A stretch of 64,000 nucleotides of DNA. It comes from Pedobacter cryoconitis (lineage in GTDB: Bacteria; Bacteroidota; Bacteroidia; Sphingobacteriales; Sphingobacteriaceae). Under the pieces are notes generated by a model. That model saw nothing but the letters and a program-made list of their open reading frames with translations, was not told the DNA's origin and did no database searches. This document shows, in pieces, positions 53,187 through 61,997 of the stretch (the first letter of the stretch is position 1; each line of letters starts with the position of its first letter). The stretch is taken from positions 310,001 to 374,000 of the forward strand of contig NZ_JACHCG010000005.1 in NCBI RefSeq assembly GCF_014200595.1, given 5' to 3'. The position numbers and the translations under genes are program-made.

Positions 53187-54251
53187 TTAGTCTTTTGTAG
53201 TTACAGAAACTTTAACACTCATACCTGGACGTAATTTTTCCAGCATTTCTTTTGAGGCTTTAAGTTTAATTTTAACAGGTACACGTTGTACAACTTTCAC
53301 GAAGTTACCTGTTGCGTTATCTGGAGGAAGCAAAGAACCTTTTGCTCCTGTAACAGGAGAAAAGTTATAGACTTCACCTTGAATCTTCTGATCAGGGAAA
53401 GCATCAACTTCAACTTCCACTTTCAAACCAGCACGGATTTCTTCCAATTGTGTTTCTTTAAAGTTGGCAGTTACATACAGGCTGTTTTCATTCACAATAG
53501 AGAATAAAGACTGTCCTGCCTGAATTAACTGACCTTTTTGAATACTTTTCTTAGAAACAATCCCTGTTGCAGGTGCTTTGATCTCTGTATAAGACAACTG
53601 CAATTTAGCAAAATCAACATCCGACTGACGTTGAGATACTCCATTACTGCTTACTGCAAGCTGAGATTTTGTAGTACCGATTTGTTTAAGGGCAACCGTA
53701 TATTGATCTTTTGCAGCATTATAAGTAGCCTGTGCAACGTCTCTTGTTGCTTTAGCCTGGTCAAATTGCTGTTGAGTGATCGATCCGTCTTTAATCAGGT
53801 TTGCATAACGGTCAAAATCTTTTTGTGCCTGCCATAATTTTACTTTAGCAGATTCGATATTGGCTTTAGCTGTTCCTGTATTTGCTGAAGTAGCAATAAT
53901 CTCAGATTGTGAAACACCAACGCCAGCATCAGCACCTTTCTGACCTGCCATGGCTTGTTCCAATTTTACTTTATAGTCTCTGTCGTCCAGGGATACCAAT
54001 ACCTGTCCTTCGGTAACTTTAGTGTTTTCTTCAAATTTGATCTCGTTTACATACCCGCCAACACGTGCAACTACCGGGCTGATATCGCCATCAATCTGCG
54101 CATCATCGGTATCTACGTGTTTGCTGTAGTACATATATTCTTTCACGCCAAATATGGCGCCTATAACGATTAGCACAGCTAATATTATAGGGACAACTTT
54201 ACTTTTCTTTTTAGGTTCAATTGTCGCTTCTGTTGTTGATTCTGTAGTCAT
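53187..54251 (-). CDS. HlyD/EmrA-type membrane fusion protein
   Basis: The 354-residue protein has one N-terminal transmembrane anchor (VVPIILAVLIVIGAIFGVKEY). A lipoyl-like domain (VVARVGGYVNEIKFEENTKV) and long hairpin helices (residues about 95-190) follow. It would bridge the DHA2 pump and TolC. It lies between the tolC and emrB genes in the operon tetR-tolC-emrA-emrB. Confidence 0.92.
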   Translation of the reverse strand: MTTESTTEATIEPKKKSKVVPIILAVLIVIGAIFGVKEYMYYSKHVDTDDAQIDGDISPVVARVGGYVNEIKFEENTKVTEGQVLVSLDDRDYKVKLEQAMAGQKGADAGVGVSQSEIIATSANTGTAKANIESAKVKLWQAQKDFDRYANLIKDGSITQQQFDQAKATRDVAQATYNAAKDQYTVALKQIGTTKSQLAVSSNGVSQRQSDVDFAKLQLSYTEIKAPATGIVSKKSIQKGQLIQAGQSLFSIVNENSLYVTANFKETQLEEIRAGLKVEVEVDAFPDQKIQGEVYNFSPVTGAKGSLLPPDNATGNFVKVVQRVPVKIKLKASKEMLEKLRPGMSVKVSVTTKD

Positions 54252-54270
54252 TACTAGATGGATTATAATA

Positions 54271-55587
54271 TTATTGAGAAATTTTTCCTGTTGATTTTAA
54301 TAAAGTATAGTAGGCAAGGCCTGCATCAGCTTTGGCAAGCTCTAAATTGATCTTCGCCTGGTATAAAAGGGTTTCGGCATCAATTCTGTCTATGGCAGAG
54401 GCTACGTTGTTTTTGTATTTGGATTCCAGTAACCTGTCATTTTCAGTTGCCTGATCAATTGAAGTTTCCAGTACTTTGATCTTGTCTTTAGCAACCTGAT
54501 AAGTCTGGTAGTTTCTGTTGATCTCAGTTCTTACGTTATCAGATTGAATATCTTTCTGGATAACGATGCTTTTCTGCTGAACCCTTGCCTCTGTTACCTT
54601 ATGTTTATTAGTCCACAGGGTACCAATGTTCCATGAAAGTGTAGCACTGGCGGTCATCGGCATGATATAATCATGTGATTTTGGTAAAAGACTTCCGTTA
54701 GGACTAATGTAATAAACGTCCGCACCGATACCAAAAGTTGGTGTCGCATTTGCTTTAACTGATTTGATATCAATCTCAGCAACTTTATTTTGTAAGTCCA
54801 GTGCTCTTAATTCCTGACGGTAAGCTAGTGCCTGATCAATGTAAGCATTCAATGGAGCAGCATCTTTCTGACCTGTTGAAGGATCTGTAATATCAATCTG
54901 GGTATCTTCTGGTAAGCCTAAAAGGATGTCCAGATTGTAATTGATGATTTTACGGTTGCTTTCAATGTCCAGATCGGTCAGGGTAATATTTGCCTGTTGC
55001 AGCTGGAATCTCAGTACATCATTTTTAGTCACGATACCTTGCTCAAAAAAGCGTTGTGATTGTTTCAGCTGGCTTGCAATAGAGGCTAAGTTTTGTGCGA
55101 CAACCTTTTTACTTTGTGCTACTTTATATAAGGAGTAGTAAGTATCGATCACTGCATAAGTTACTTCTTCCTGGTTTTTATCTGCATCCAGGCGGGCAAC
55201 ATCAGCAAGTAATTTAGTACTCTCTCTCGCATATCTCATCTTGCCACCGCCATAAACCAGTTGTTGTACTGAGGCTGTACCTACAAAGGCATCAGCGCGT
55301 TTAGGAAGGAATATCGGGCTGCCGCCGTCTAAAACCAATTGATTGGCAGGGATTTCTGCGTGATTGTACAGTACACTTGCTTTGGCTGTAGGAAGAGCGT
55401 TGTCTTTAGTGACTTCCAGTTTTGCCATTGCTTCTTCAATTTTATTCTGAGAAAGCTTCAGGTTCTTGCTGTTTTCTATCCCTAACTGAATCGCCTCCTG
55501 TAGCGTCAGTTTTTTCACGTTCTGTGCATAGAGCATGCCTGGCAGCAGGAGAGCGAAGCAACTCATTTTAATTGTTTGGTGTATCAT
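54271..55587 (-). CDS. TolC-family outer membrane protein (EmrAB-type operon)
   Basis: The 438-residue protein has a signal peptide (KMSCFALLLPGMLYAQ) and two outer-membrane-factor repeats (for example KLTLQEAIQLGIENSKNL and RIDAETLLYQAKINLELAKAD). It would serve as the outer-membrane channel. Its start overlaps the tetR stop by four bases, which indicates translational coupling. Confidence 0.9.
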   Translation of the reverse strand: MIHQTIKMSCFALLLPGMLYAQNVKKLTLQEAIQLGIENSKNLKLSQNKIEEAMAKLEVTKDNALPTAKASVLYNHAEIPANQLVLDGGSPIFLPKRADAFVGTASVQQLVYGGGKMRYARESTKLLADVARLDADKNQEEVTYAVIDTYYSLYKVAQSKKVVAQNLASIASQLKQSQRFFEQGIVTKNDVLRFQLQQANITLTDLDIESNRKIINYNLDILLGLPEDTQIDITDPSTGQKDAAPLNAYIDQALAYRQELRALDLQNKVAEIDIKSVKANATPTFGIGADVYYISPNGSLLPKSHDYIMPMTASATLSWNIGTLWTNKHKVTEARVQQKSIVIQKDIQSDNVRTEINRNYQTYQVAKDKIKVLETSIDQATENDRLLESKYKNNVASAIDRIDAETLLYQAKINLELAKADAGLAYYTLLKSTGKISQ

Positions 55588-56204
55588 TTCTGGGGTGTTA
55601 AATAGGTGGTGACCAAATCTTGCAGATGTGCGATTAAGCGGTCGGTTAAAATTTCTTTGTCTTTTGGGATGGTAATGTCCAGGGTGGAGCCATGTGTAAT
55701 TTTACTCGGCATGGTGGCTACACTGGTGATGGTACCCATAATTGAGGCCATGAGCATCCGGGTATCTACTTGTTTGAATGATCCGTCAGCTACTCCATTG
55801 TTAATAATGTTTTCAATGACCTGCATATTTCCTGACATTGCGTCTCTTAATTTAAGACACATTTCGGGACGTTGGGCTAAGGAGATCTCTCTATACATCA
55901 TTTTGTGAAAGGGGATATCTGAAAGGATCCTATGGGCATATCCTTCAATTACTCTCATTAATTTTTCCAGCGGGATGATGCTGTCTTCATCGATACTTAC
56001 TAACTGGGCTTTGAACCCTTTAATTCTGTCATTAATTACTTCGAGAAAGACGCCTTCTTTCGACCCGAAGTAGTAATTGATCATGGACATATTTGCCCCT
56101 GATTCTTTTGCAATCTGGCGGGTTGAAGTCCCTTCATACCCCAACTCAGAAAACAATTTTTGAGCAGCTATTAATATGCTCGTTCTTTTGTCTGGCTTTT
56201 CCAT
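55584..56204 (-). CDS. TetR/AcrR regulator of the EmrAB-TolC type operon
   Basis: The 206-residue protein has a TetR helix-turn-helix (residues about 10-55: AAQKLFSELGYEGTSTRQIAKE, then MINYYFGSKEGVFLEV) and a helical ligand-binding domain. It is the first gene of a minus-strand operon with tolC, emrA and emrB. A 16-bp perfect palindrome sits 24 bases upstream of its start. Confidence 0.92.
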   Translation of the reverse strand: MEKPDKRTSILIAAQKLFSELGYEGTSTRQIAKESGANMSMINYYFGSKEGVFLEVINDRIKGFKAQLVSIDEDSIIPLEKLMRVIEGYAHRILSDIPFHKMMYREISLAQRPEMCLKLRDAMSGNMQVIENIINNGVADGSFKQVDTRMLMASIMGTITSVATMPSKITHGSTLDITIPKDKEILTDRLIAHLQDLVTTYLTPQK

Positions 56205-56227
56205 TTCTGATTTGATGGAACAAAATT

Positions 56228-56243
56228 AATCAATCGATTGATT
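56228..56243. promoter_or_regulatory. Candidate TetR operator of the EmrAB-TolC type operon
   Basis: AATCAATCGATTGATT is a perfect 16-bp palindrome located 23 bases upstream of the tetR start. It would let the repressor control its own operon. Confidence 0.75.
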
Positions 56244-56354
56244 GAATTGATATAAGAATAGTGATTCTAATCACAATTTACATATTTCTGACAATATAGC
56301 CCATGCTTCTTTTTGGATAAAGCGCTGAATTCTTTCTTATTTGAAATAAATCAA

Positions 56355-56362
56355 TACCTTTG
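56355..56362 (+). promoter_or_regulatory. Bacteroidetes -7 element of the small membrane protein gene
   Basis: TACCTTTG matches TAnnTTTG and ends 16 bases before the ATG at 56379. It lies inside the longer frame beginning at 56313, which argues against that start. Confidence 0.5.
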
Positions 56363-56378
56363 GATCATCAATATTTTA

Positions 56379-56564
56379 ATGATGATTAAAGAAGAAAATA
56401 ACAAAAGTTTTGATTGGGTTTATTCAGTTTTAGGCCTGGTATGTGGTATTGCTACCGCAGCAGTAATTTCAGGTAGTTTCCTTTGGTCACTATTTGGTGG
56501 CGTATTAGGATTGATTATGGGAGCAGTTTTCCTTGGATCAGTTGTAAAAGGACGTAAATACTAG
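56379..56564 (+). CDS. Small membrane protein
   Basis: The 61-residue protein begins MMIKEENNKSFDWVYSVLG and has one or two hydrophobic segments (VLGLVCGIATAAVISGSFLWSL... and GGVLGLIMGAVFLGSVV). No family is recognised. The longer frame starts at a TTG (56313) upstream of the -7 element, so I take the ATG at 56379 (or 56382). It may be cotranscribed with the DUF2911 gene 44 bases downstream. Confidence 0.55.
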   Translation: MMIKEENNKSFDWVYSVLGLVCGIATAAVISGSFLWSLFGGVLGLIMGAVFLGSVVKGRKY

Positions 56565-56608
56565 TTCACACAAGTCTCTCAGACCAGTTTATAAACTAAA
56601 TTTACAAA

Positions 56609-57169
56609 ATGAAGAAGTTCAATCTGTTAATTGTAATGGCATTATTTGCTTTTACAGTAAATGCGCAAGAAGTTAAGTTCCCGGGGCTGGATACCAGCCC
56701 GGCAGATATTGCTTACTTCCCTTTAAATACGACTAAGGTTAAAAAAGGAGAAGATGCTGCACCGTTGATCAAAGTAATTTATTCAAGACCTTCTGTGAAG
56801 GGCCGCGAAATCTTTGGTAAACAGGAAGCTTTTGGAAAAGTATGGAGATTAGGTGCTAACGAAAGTACTGAAATCAGATTTTTCAAACCAGTAGTTATTG
56901 GCGGAAAAGAAATTCCTGCCGGTGCTTATAGCTTGTTTGCTATTCCTGAACAAGATAAATGGGTAGTGATTGTCAATAAACAAACTGACCGCTGGGGAGC
57001 ATATACTTATGATGAAACCAAAGATGTAGTCAGAGTAACAGTTCCAGTTAAGCCTTTAACCACTGTTGTGGAAGCTTTAGCGATTACTTTTACACCAAGT
57101 GCATCAGGAGCAAACTTGATTATCGGATGGGACAAGACTTCGGTTGAAGTACCAGTAACGATTAAATAA
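56609..57169 (+). CDS. DUF2911 domain exported protein
   Basis: The 186-residue protein has a signal peptide (FNLLIVMALFAFTVNAQ) and the DUF2911 core: IKVIYSRPSVKGREIFG, WRLGANESTEIRFFKP and IPAGAYSLFAIP. DUF2911 proteins are common in Bacteroidota; the function is unknown. It ends at a strong terminator shared with the convergent SMR gene. Confidence 0.88.
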   Translation: MKKFNLLIVMALFAFTVNAQEVKFPGLDTSPADIAYFPLNTTKVKKGEDAAPLIKVIYSRPSVKGREIFGKQEAFGKVWRLGANESTEIRFFKPVVIGGKEIPAGAYSLFAIPEQDKWVVIVNKQTDRWGAYTYDETKDVVRVTVPVKPLTTVVEALAITFTPSASGANLIIGWDKTSVEVPVTIK

Positions 57170-57183
57170 ATATATTATTCCAT

Positions 57184-57227
57184 AAAAAAGAGGGAAGTCT
57201 TATAGCTATAGGACTTCCCTCTTTTTT
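57184..57227. terminator. Bidirectional terminator between the DUF2911 and SMR genes
   Basis: A 16-bp stem (57184-57199 with 57212-57227), starting AAAAAAGAGGGAAGTC, has T runs on both strands. It serves both convergent genes. Confidence 0.9.
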
Positions 57228-57235
57228 GTCTTTAT

Positions 57236-57562
57236 TTAGTGTGCGCTGCCTGCAAAGAATTTTAAGCCCAGAATAGAGCCAATCAGCGTTGCAATAAAAA
57301 ATATCCTCCAGAAGTTTGCGGGTTCGTCAAAGTATAAAATACCCACGATAACGGTTCCAACAGCACCTATGCCGGTCCATACAGCATAAGCAGTACCCAT
57401 TGGCAAAGTTTGAGTTGCTTTATTTAAAAAGAAAAAACTTAAAGTAATACAAGCAAAGAACGCTATACTCCATTTAAGGTTAGAAAAGTTATTGGAAAGC
57501 TTAAGACTGGTCGTAAATCCAACCTCAAATAAACCTGCAATAATCAAAATAATCCAGTTCAT
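57236..57562 (-). CDS. SMR family exporter (SugE/Gdx-like)
   Basis: The 108-residue protein has four transmembrane helices and the SMR glutamate E13 in IIAGLFEVGFTTSLK. The block LPMGTAYAVWTGIGAVGTVIVG matches SugE/Gdx more than EmrE, and Gdx proteins export guanidinium. No guanidine riboswitch is evident upstream, so the substrate is not settled. A -7-like element, TACTTTTG, lies upstream on the minus strand (57581-57588). The Crp-like gene starts 69 bases upstream. Confidence 0.88.
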   Translation of the reverse strand: MNWIILIIAGLFEVGFTTSLKLSNNFSNLKWSIAFFACITLSFFFLNKATQTLPMGTAYAVWTGIGAVGTVIVGILYFDEPANFWRIFFIATLIGSILGLKFFAGSAH

Positions 57563-57630
57563 AATTTAATAATTTGATACAAAAGTACGGCCTGTGGCTG
57601 ACGTGGCTTTTTACAAATGTTAAAAAATGA

Positions 57631-58197
57631 TTATTTGATCTCTGCCCTGATTCTGCTCAAAGTAACCTGTGTAACTCCAAGATAAGAGGCAATATGACCT
57701 AAAGGAATCCGCTGAATCAATAGCGGGTCTGTTTGCAGCAGATCAATATACCGTTCTTTAGCAGGCTTAAACAGACGGCCAATATAAGATTCTTCAGTTT
57801 TAATCAAGATAAGTTCTGCCAGCTTTCTGCCCCAGTTGGCCAGTTCTGTATGCGAATTATATAAAGCTTCCAGTGCCTCAGTTTTCAATTCATAGAGCGT
57901 ACAGTTTTCCAGCAGCTCTATACTTTCATAACCAGGTGTATTGTTAATATAGCTATGATAGGAAAGAATAATATCCCCTTCCATGCCGAACCAGAAAGTA
58001 ATCCGGTTCTCTTTGCCATCCACATAAGCACGTGCAACTCCATTCTCTATAAAATATAAAGAGCGTTCTATCTTTCCGGCACTAATAATCTGGTGACCTT
58101 TAGGAAATTCTGCTTCTTTTAGTTCTTTCAGCAGCAGATTCAAATGCACTTCCTTTAATGGATAAATGCTTTTTATAGTGGTCAGTGTATTTTGCAA
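57631..58197 (-). CDS. Crp/Fnr family regulator
   Basis: The 188-residue protein has an N-terminal cyclic-nucleotide-binding-like domain (GHQIISAGKIERSLYFIENGVARAY, ITFWFGMEGDIILSY) and a short C-terminal helix-turn-helix (PLGHIASYLGVTQVTLSRIRAEI). The ligand is unknown; the full cAMP-binding RTA motif is not evident. It sits between MenI and SMR genes on the same strand and may control the SMR exporter. Confidence 0.88.
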   Translation of the reverse strand: MQNTLTTIKSIYPLKEVHLNLLLKELKEAEFPKGHQIISAGKIERSLYFIENGVARAYVDGKENRITFWFGMEGDIILSYHSYINNTPGYESIELLENCTLYELKTEALEALYNSHTELANWGRKLAELILIKTEESYIGRLFKPAKERYIDLLQTDPLLIQRIPLGHIASYLGVTQVTLSRIRAEIK

Positions 58198-58206
58198 AGC
58201 GGTTAA

Positions 58207-58632
58207 TTATCTTGTTTTAGGAATAATAGCAACTGTTAAACGGCTGATACAATTCATTTTCCCCCTGTCATCATAGATTTTGATGTCCCAGATATGTGTT
58301 TTTGCACCTTTATGGATAACAGTGCAAATTCCGGTAACTTTTCCGCTTTTAACAGGACGTAAGTGATTTGCGTTGATTTCAAGGCCTACAGCCTGGTATA
58401 ATTCAGGGTCTATACACATGAAAGATGCAATACTGCCCAGCGTTTCTGCGAGTACGACAGAGGCTCCTCCATGTAATATTCCGGCAGGCTGATGGGTACG
58501 TTCATCTACAGGCATGGTCGCAGTTACCGAATTCTCACCAATCGCTGTAAATTGAATATCTAAAAGCCCGCCCAAATGGTTTTTGGGCCTGTTATTTAGC
58601 TGTTCAGGAGTAAATTCAGTAAACCAGATCAT
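58207..58632 (-). CDS. menI: Hotdog-fold thioesterase, MenI/YdiI-like
   Basis: The 141-residue protein resembles E. coli YdiI closely: MPVDERTHQPAGILHGGASVV, AETLGSIASFMC and VGLEINANHLRPVKSGKV. YdiI/MenI hydrolyses 1,4-dihydroxy-2-naphthoyl-CoA in menaquinone synthesis, a step Bacteroidota need because they use menaquinone. Its start overlaps the DinB stop (ATGA), so the two are cotranscribed. Confidence 0.83.
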   Translation of the reverse strand: MIWFTEFTPEQLNNRPKNHLGGLLDIQFTAIGENSVTATMPVDERTHQPAGILHGGASVVLAETLGSIASFMCIDPELYQAVGLEINANHLRPVKSGKVTGICTVIHKGAKTHIWDIKIYDDRGKMNCISRLTVAIIPKTR

Positions 58633-59132
58633 AAATATCTTTCGTTAATAATTTGTGTATGGTGCATTAAATGTCCGGCAATCACATAAAGTAAAGCACG
58701 AACAGAGATTTGTCTTTCAGAAGCCGTTCCGCTACGCTTCAGATCATGATCATTCAAAGATTTGAACAAGTACAGGTTCGCTTTTCTCAGCAACCTGAAT
58801 TCTTCTGCAAAGCTGCTTAGCTCGCGGTCTGAGAAATGTGCATTCGCTACATAATCATCTTCCTCGAAACCCGGTAAAGCAGTTTGCTCCAGACGGGCAA
58901 AACAGGTTAAGCGGTAAACTAAAATTCTTTCTGTATCAATAATATGCCCTGCCATCTCTTTGAGCGTCCATTTACCTGGTGCGTAAGCATAATCTGCCTT
59001 TGCAGTCAATGTGCTTAAGAAATCAGGAAACTCATCAGCCTGACGTTCTAAGAGTTCAATAATATCACTATTAACTTTTTCAATGTAAGTCAATGCCCAT
59101 GCCGGATATTCGTTTGGTTGAGGTCGGTTCAT
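58629..59132 (-). CDS. DinB family protein
   Basis: The 167-residue protein is a four-helix bundle of the DinB/YfiT type with possible metal-binding histidines in EMAGHIIDTERI and IAGHLMHHTQIINERYL. DinB-like proteins include thiol-dependent enzymes such as bacillithiol transferases, but the role here is unknown. Its start lies 53 bases inside the end of the sensor kinase gene. Confidence 0.83.
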   Translation of the reverse strand: MNRPQPNEYPAWALTYIEKVNSDIIELLERQADEFPDFLSTLTAKADYAYAPGKWTLKEMAGHIIDTERILVYRLTCFARLEQTALPGFEEDDYVANAHFSDRELSSFAEEFRLLRKANLYLFKSLNDHDLKRSGTASERQISVRALLYVIAGHLMHHTQIINERYL

Positions 59133-60327
59133 ATTTAATACTGCTTTTTAGGATGATACGAAATGTGGTTCCCTTGCCTAATTCAGAGTCTTTGACGAAG
59201 ATCTGACCACTATGATAGTTTTCTACAATTCTTTTGGTTAACGATAATCCGAGTCCCCAGCCTCTTTTCCTTGTGGTATAACCAGGTTGAAAAACGGCAT
59301 CAAACTTAGACCTCGGAATACCTTTTCCTGTATCTGTAATGTCTATGAACACTTCTTCTTTTGCCAGATGTTCAATAATGTTGACAGTAATATGCCCTTC
59401 ATTTTCAATGGCATTGGCTGCATTTTTTAGCAGGTTTTCCGTCACCCAGTCAAATAAAGGAATATTAAGCATGGCGCGTACCTGGTCATCGCCGGTAATG
59501 GTAAAAATCACCTTATCAGAAGTCCTTAACTGGAAATATTGAATGAAGTTACTAATGACAGAATAAACAACATGATCTTCCAGTACAGGTTTTGATCCGA
59601 TTTTAGAAAACCGGTCTGTAATCACTTCCAGTCTTTTGAGGTCATTCTCCATTTCGGCAATTAAGGGGTCATCCTCAGCATTAAAACGGGATTTCATAAG
59701 CTCTATCCAGGCCATGAGTGAAGAAATAGGGGTTCCCAGCTGATGTGCTGTTTCCTTCGCCATCCCAACCCATACCTGGTCCTGCTCAGAACGTCTTGCG
59801 GAGCTGAAAGCTACATAAGCTGTTAGTAAGAACAGGCCGATTACCCCCAGCTGAATAAATGGGAAATAACGCAGCTGTGTTAAAATAAAGGAGTCTTTAT
59901 GGTAGATATGCCATATTTTGCCATCCAGACCAATAATTGGGGTACCCGGATGCTGCAATTTCATTTGTCTCAGCTCTCTTTCAAAATAGGCAGGATCGTA
60001 CGTTTTCTTGTATTGCTTTTCTACACCATAGTTTGTTTTTGCAGAGTCAAGTCCCTGGTAGGAATTGATCAGTCCATCTCCATCGGTCATAATTACCGGG
60101 AGTTTGGTGTTTTTGGTAATTGTTTCAATCAGATCGGTAAAGCGGTCATCATCATACATGACTAAAGACTGCTCCGTTACTTTGACATAGAGCTGAAACT
60201 GAACTTGTTCTTCGCGCTCCATCTTTTTAACGAAAAAGTCACTGTAGAACACCGATGCGGTTCCGATTACAATCGCAAAAATAAGGAGGAAGAACTTCCA
60301 GCGGCGTTTTTTTTCGTAAGGATTCAT
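59080..60327 (-). CDS. Membrane sensor histidine kinase
   Basis: The 415-residue protein has two transmembrane helices (residues about 10-28, WKFFLLIFAIVIGTASVFY, and about 175-193) around a periplasmic sensor domain. A HisKA segment with the phosphoacceptor in MAKETAHQLGTPISSLMAWIE and a HATPase domain (NLLKNAANAIE, DITDTGKGIP, GWGLGLSLTKRIV) follow. I chose the ATG at 60327 over 60357, which would add an uncharged stretch before the lysine-rich MNPYEKKRRWKFF. No response regulator is adjacent. It overlaps the DinB gene by 53 bases. Confidence 0.92.
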   Translation of the reverse strand: MNPYEKKRRWKFFLLIFAIVIGTASVFYSDFFVKKMEREEQVQFQLYVKVTEQSLVMYDDDRFTDLIETITKNTKLPVIMTDGDGLINSYQGLDSAKTNYGVEKQYKKTYDPAYFERELRQMKLQHPGTPIIGLDGKIWHIYHKDSFILTQLRYFPFIQLGVIGLFLLTAYVAFSSARRSEQDQVWVGMAKETAHQLGTPISSLMAWIELMKSRFNAEDDPLIAEMENDLKRLEVITDRFSKIGSKPVLEDHVVYSVISNFIQYFQLRTSDKVIFTITGDDQVRAMLNIPLFDWVTENLLKNAANAIENEGHITVNIIEHLAKEEVFIDITDTGKGIPRSKFDAVFQPGYTTRKRGWGLGLSLTKRIVENYHSGQIFVKDSELGKGTTFRIILKSSIKYEPTSTKRISGMGIDLH

Positions 60328-60397
60328 AGAATATTCAGGCAAATTACAAAATAGCATTCAAAAAGACATCAATAGAACGGTAAGCGCTTAAAAAATA

Positions 60398-60405
60398 TAT
60401 CTTTG
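60398..60405 (+). promoter_or_regulatory. Bacteroidetes -7 element of gltX
   Basis: TATCTTTG matches TAnnTTTG and lies 11 bases before the ATG at 60417. A GTG frame start at 60405 overlaps it and is unlikely. Confidence 0.5.
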
Positions 60406-60416
60406 TGATTCATAAT

Positions 60417-61925
60417 ATGGAAAAGAAAGTTAGAGTAAGATTTGCGCCCAGTCCGACAGGGGGCCTTCATTTAGGCGGTGTACGCACGGCTTTATTTAAT
60501 TATTTATTCGCCAAAAAACACAAGGGTACATTTGTATTACGTGTGGAGGATACGGATCAGACCCGTTTTGTAGCTGGAGCAGAGGAATATATTGCTTCAT
60601 GCCTGGCGTGGTGTGGCATTCATCCTGATGAAAGTCCGCAGGTTGGTGGTGAATTTGCACCTTACCGTCAGAGTGAGCGTAAACCAACCTACAAGCAGTA
60701 TGCTGATCAGTTGATTGCTGATGGTTTTGCTTATTATGCTTTTGATACTCCTGAAGAGTTAGATGCCAAACGTAAAGAGATTCCTAATTTCTTATACGGG
60801 CTGTCTTCCAGAATGAGTATGAGAAATTCGTTAACCCTTTCTGAAGAGGAGGTTGATATTCTTTTGAAAAATAATACACCACATGTTGTCCGCATCAAAA
60901 TGCCGGCAGATGAGCAGGTGTCTTTTATAGATATGATTCGTGGACTGGTTACTTTTGAAACCAATCTTGTTGACGATAAAGTGCTTTTAAAAGCAGATGG
61001 AATGCCTACTTATCATCTGGCGGTTGTAGCTGATGATAAAGCGATGGAAATAAGCCATATTTTTAGAGGGGAAGAATGGTTGCCTTCAGCGCCAGTTCAT
61101 ATTTTATTATGGAAATATCTGGGCTGGGAAGATGAAATGCCAAACTGGGCACATTTACCACTGATCTTAAAACCAGATGGAAACGGTAAGTTAAGTAAAC
61201 GTGATGGTGACCGTTTAGGTTTCCCTGTTTATGCACAGAACTGGACAGATCCTAAAACCGGAGATGTGACCAAAGGTTTCAAAGAACTTGGTTTTATGCC
61301 TGAAGCTTTTGTAAACTTACTGGCGATGCTGGGCTGGAATGATGGAACTGACCAGGAGCTTTTCACTATGGCTGAGCTGATTGAGAAGTTTTCTGTAGAA
61401 AGAATCAGTAAGGCAGGAGCTAAATTTGACTTTGAAAAGGCTAAATGGTATAACCACGAATGGATTAAACAGACGGATGCTGCCGATTTGCTGGATATCG
61501 TTAAAGAGGAGTTTGCTGCTAAAGAAATCACATTATCGGATGATAATTTTGCTCTGAAGGTGATTGGACTGATCAAAGACAGGTGTAATTTGTTAACTGA
61601 TTTTGTTGCACAAAGTGAATATTTCTTTAATGCACCTGCTTCGTATGATCTGCCTGCTGTAAAAAGTAAATGGTCAGCTGAAAAAGCGGCTTTCTTTACG
61701 GCGTATATTCCTATGCTTGAAGATGGCTTAACTGCTTTAGCGCTGGAAGACAAGTTCAAAGCCTTAGCTGTAGAACATAATCTTAAACCAGGAGAATTAA
61801 TGCTGCCATTCCGGATTATGCTGGTAGGCGGAAAATTTGGCCCTGGTGTTTTTGATATTGCAGTAACTTTAGGTGCTGAAAGTACTGAGAGCCGGATTTT
61901 AGCGGCACTAGCAGCTTTTGCATAA
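60417..61925 (+). CDS. gltX: Glutamyl-tRNA synthetase
   Basis: The 502-residue class I synthetase has the HIGH-type motif in APSPTGGLHLGGVRTALFN (residues about 11-29) and the KMSKS-type motif GNGKLSKRDGDR near residue 260. It charges tRNA-Glu. The ATG at 60417 starts MEKKVRVRFAPSP. Length is normal. It is divergent from the sensor kinase gene. Confidence 0.96.
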   Translation: MEKKVRVRFAPSPTGGLHLGGVRTALFNYLFAKKHKGTFVLRVEDTDQTRFVAGAEEYIASCLAWCGIHPDESPQVGGEFAPYRQSERKPTYKQYADQLIADGFAYYAFDTPEELDAKRKEIPNFLYGLSSRMSMRNSLTLSEEEVDILLKNNTPHVVRIKMPADEQVSFIDMIRGLVTFETNLVDDKVLLKADGMPTYHLAVVADDKAMEISHIFRGEEWLPSAPVHILLWKYLGWEDEMPNWAHLPLILKPDGNGKLSKRDGDRLGFPVYAQNWTDPKTGDVTKGFKELGFMPEAFVNLLAMLGWNDGTDQELFTMAELIEKFSVERISKAGAKFDFEKAKWYNHEWIKQTDAADLLDIVKEEFAAKEITLSDDNFALKVIGLIKDRCNLLTDFVAQSEYFFNAPASYDLPAVKSKWSAEKAAFFTAYIPMLEDGLTALALEDKFKALAVEHNLKPGELMLPFRIMLVGGKFGPGVFDIAVTLGAESTESRILAALAAFA

Positions 61926-61997
61926 GCTAAGGATTTATTAAAATTCAGGACAACAATTGACCTTAATATTTGTTATAACTGATTAACGCAAAAATAT

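Noticed and set aside
57563..57630. Guanidine riboswitch upstream of the SugE/Gdx-like gene
   Set aside because: The gap of 68 bases is too short for the class I guanidine aptamer, and no characteristic hairpins were seen.
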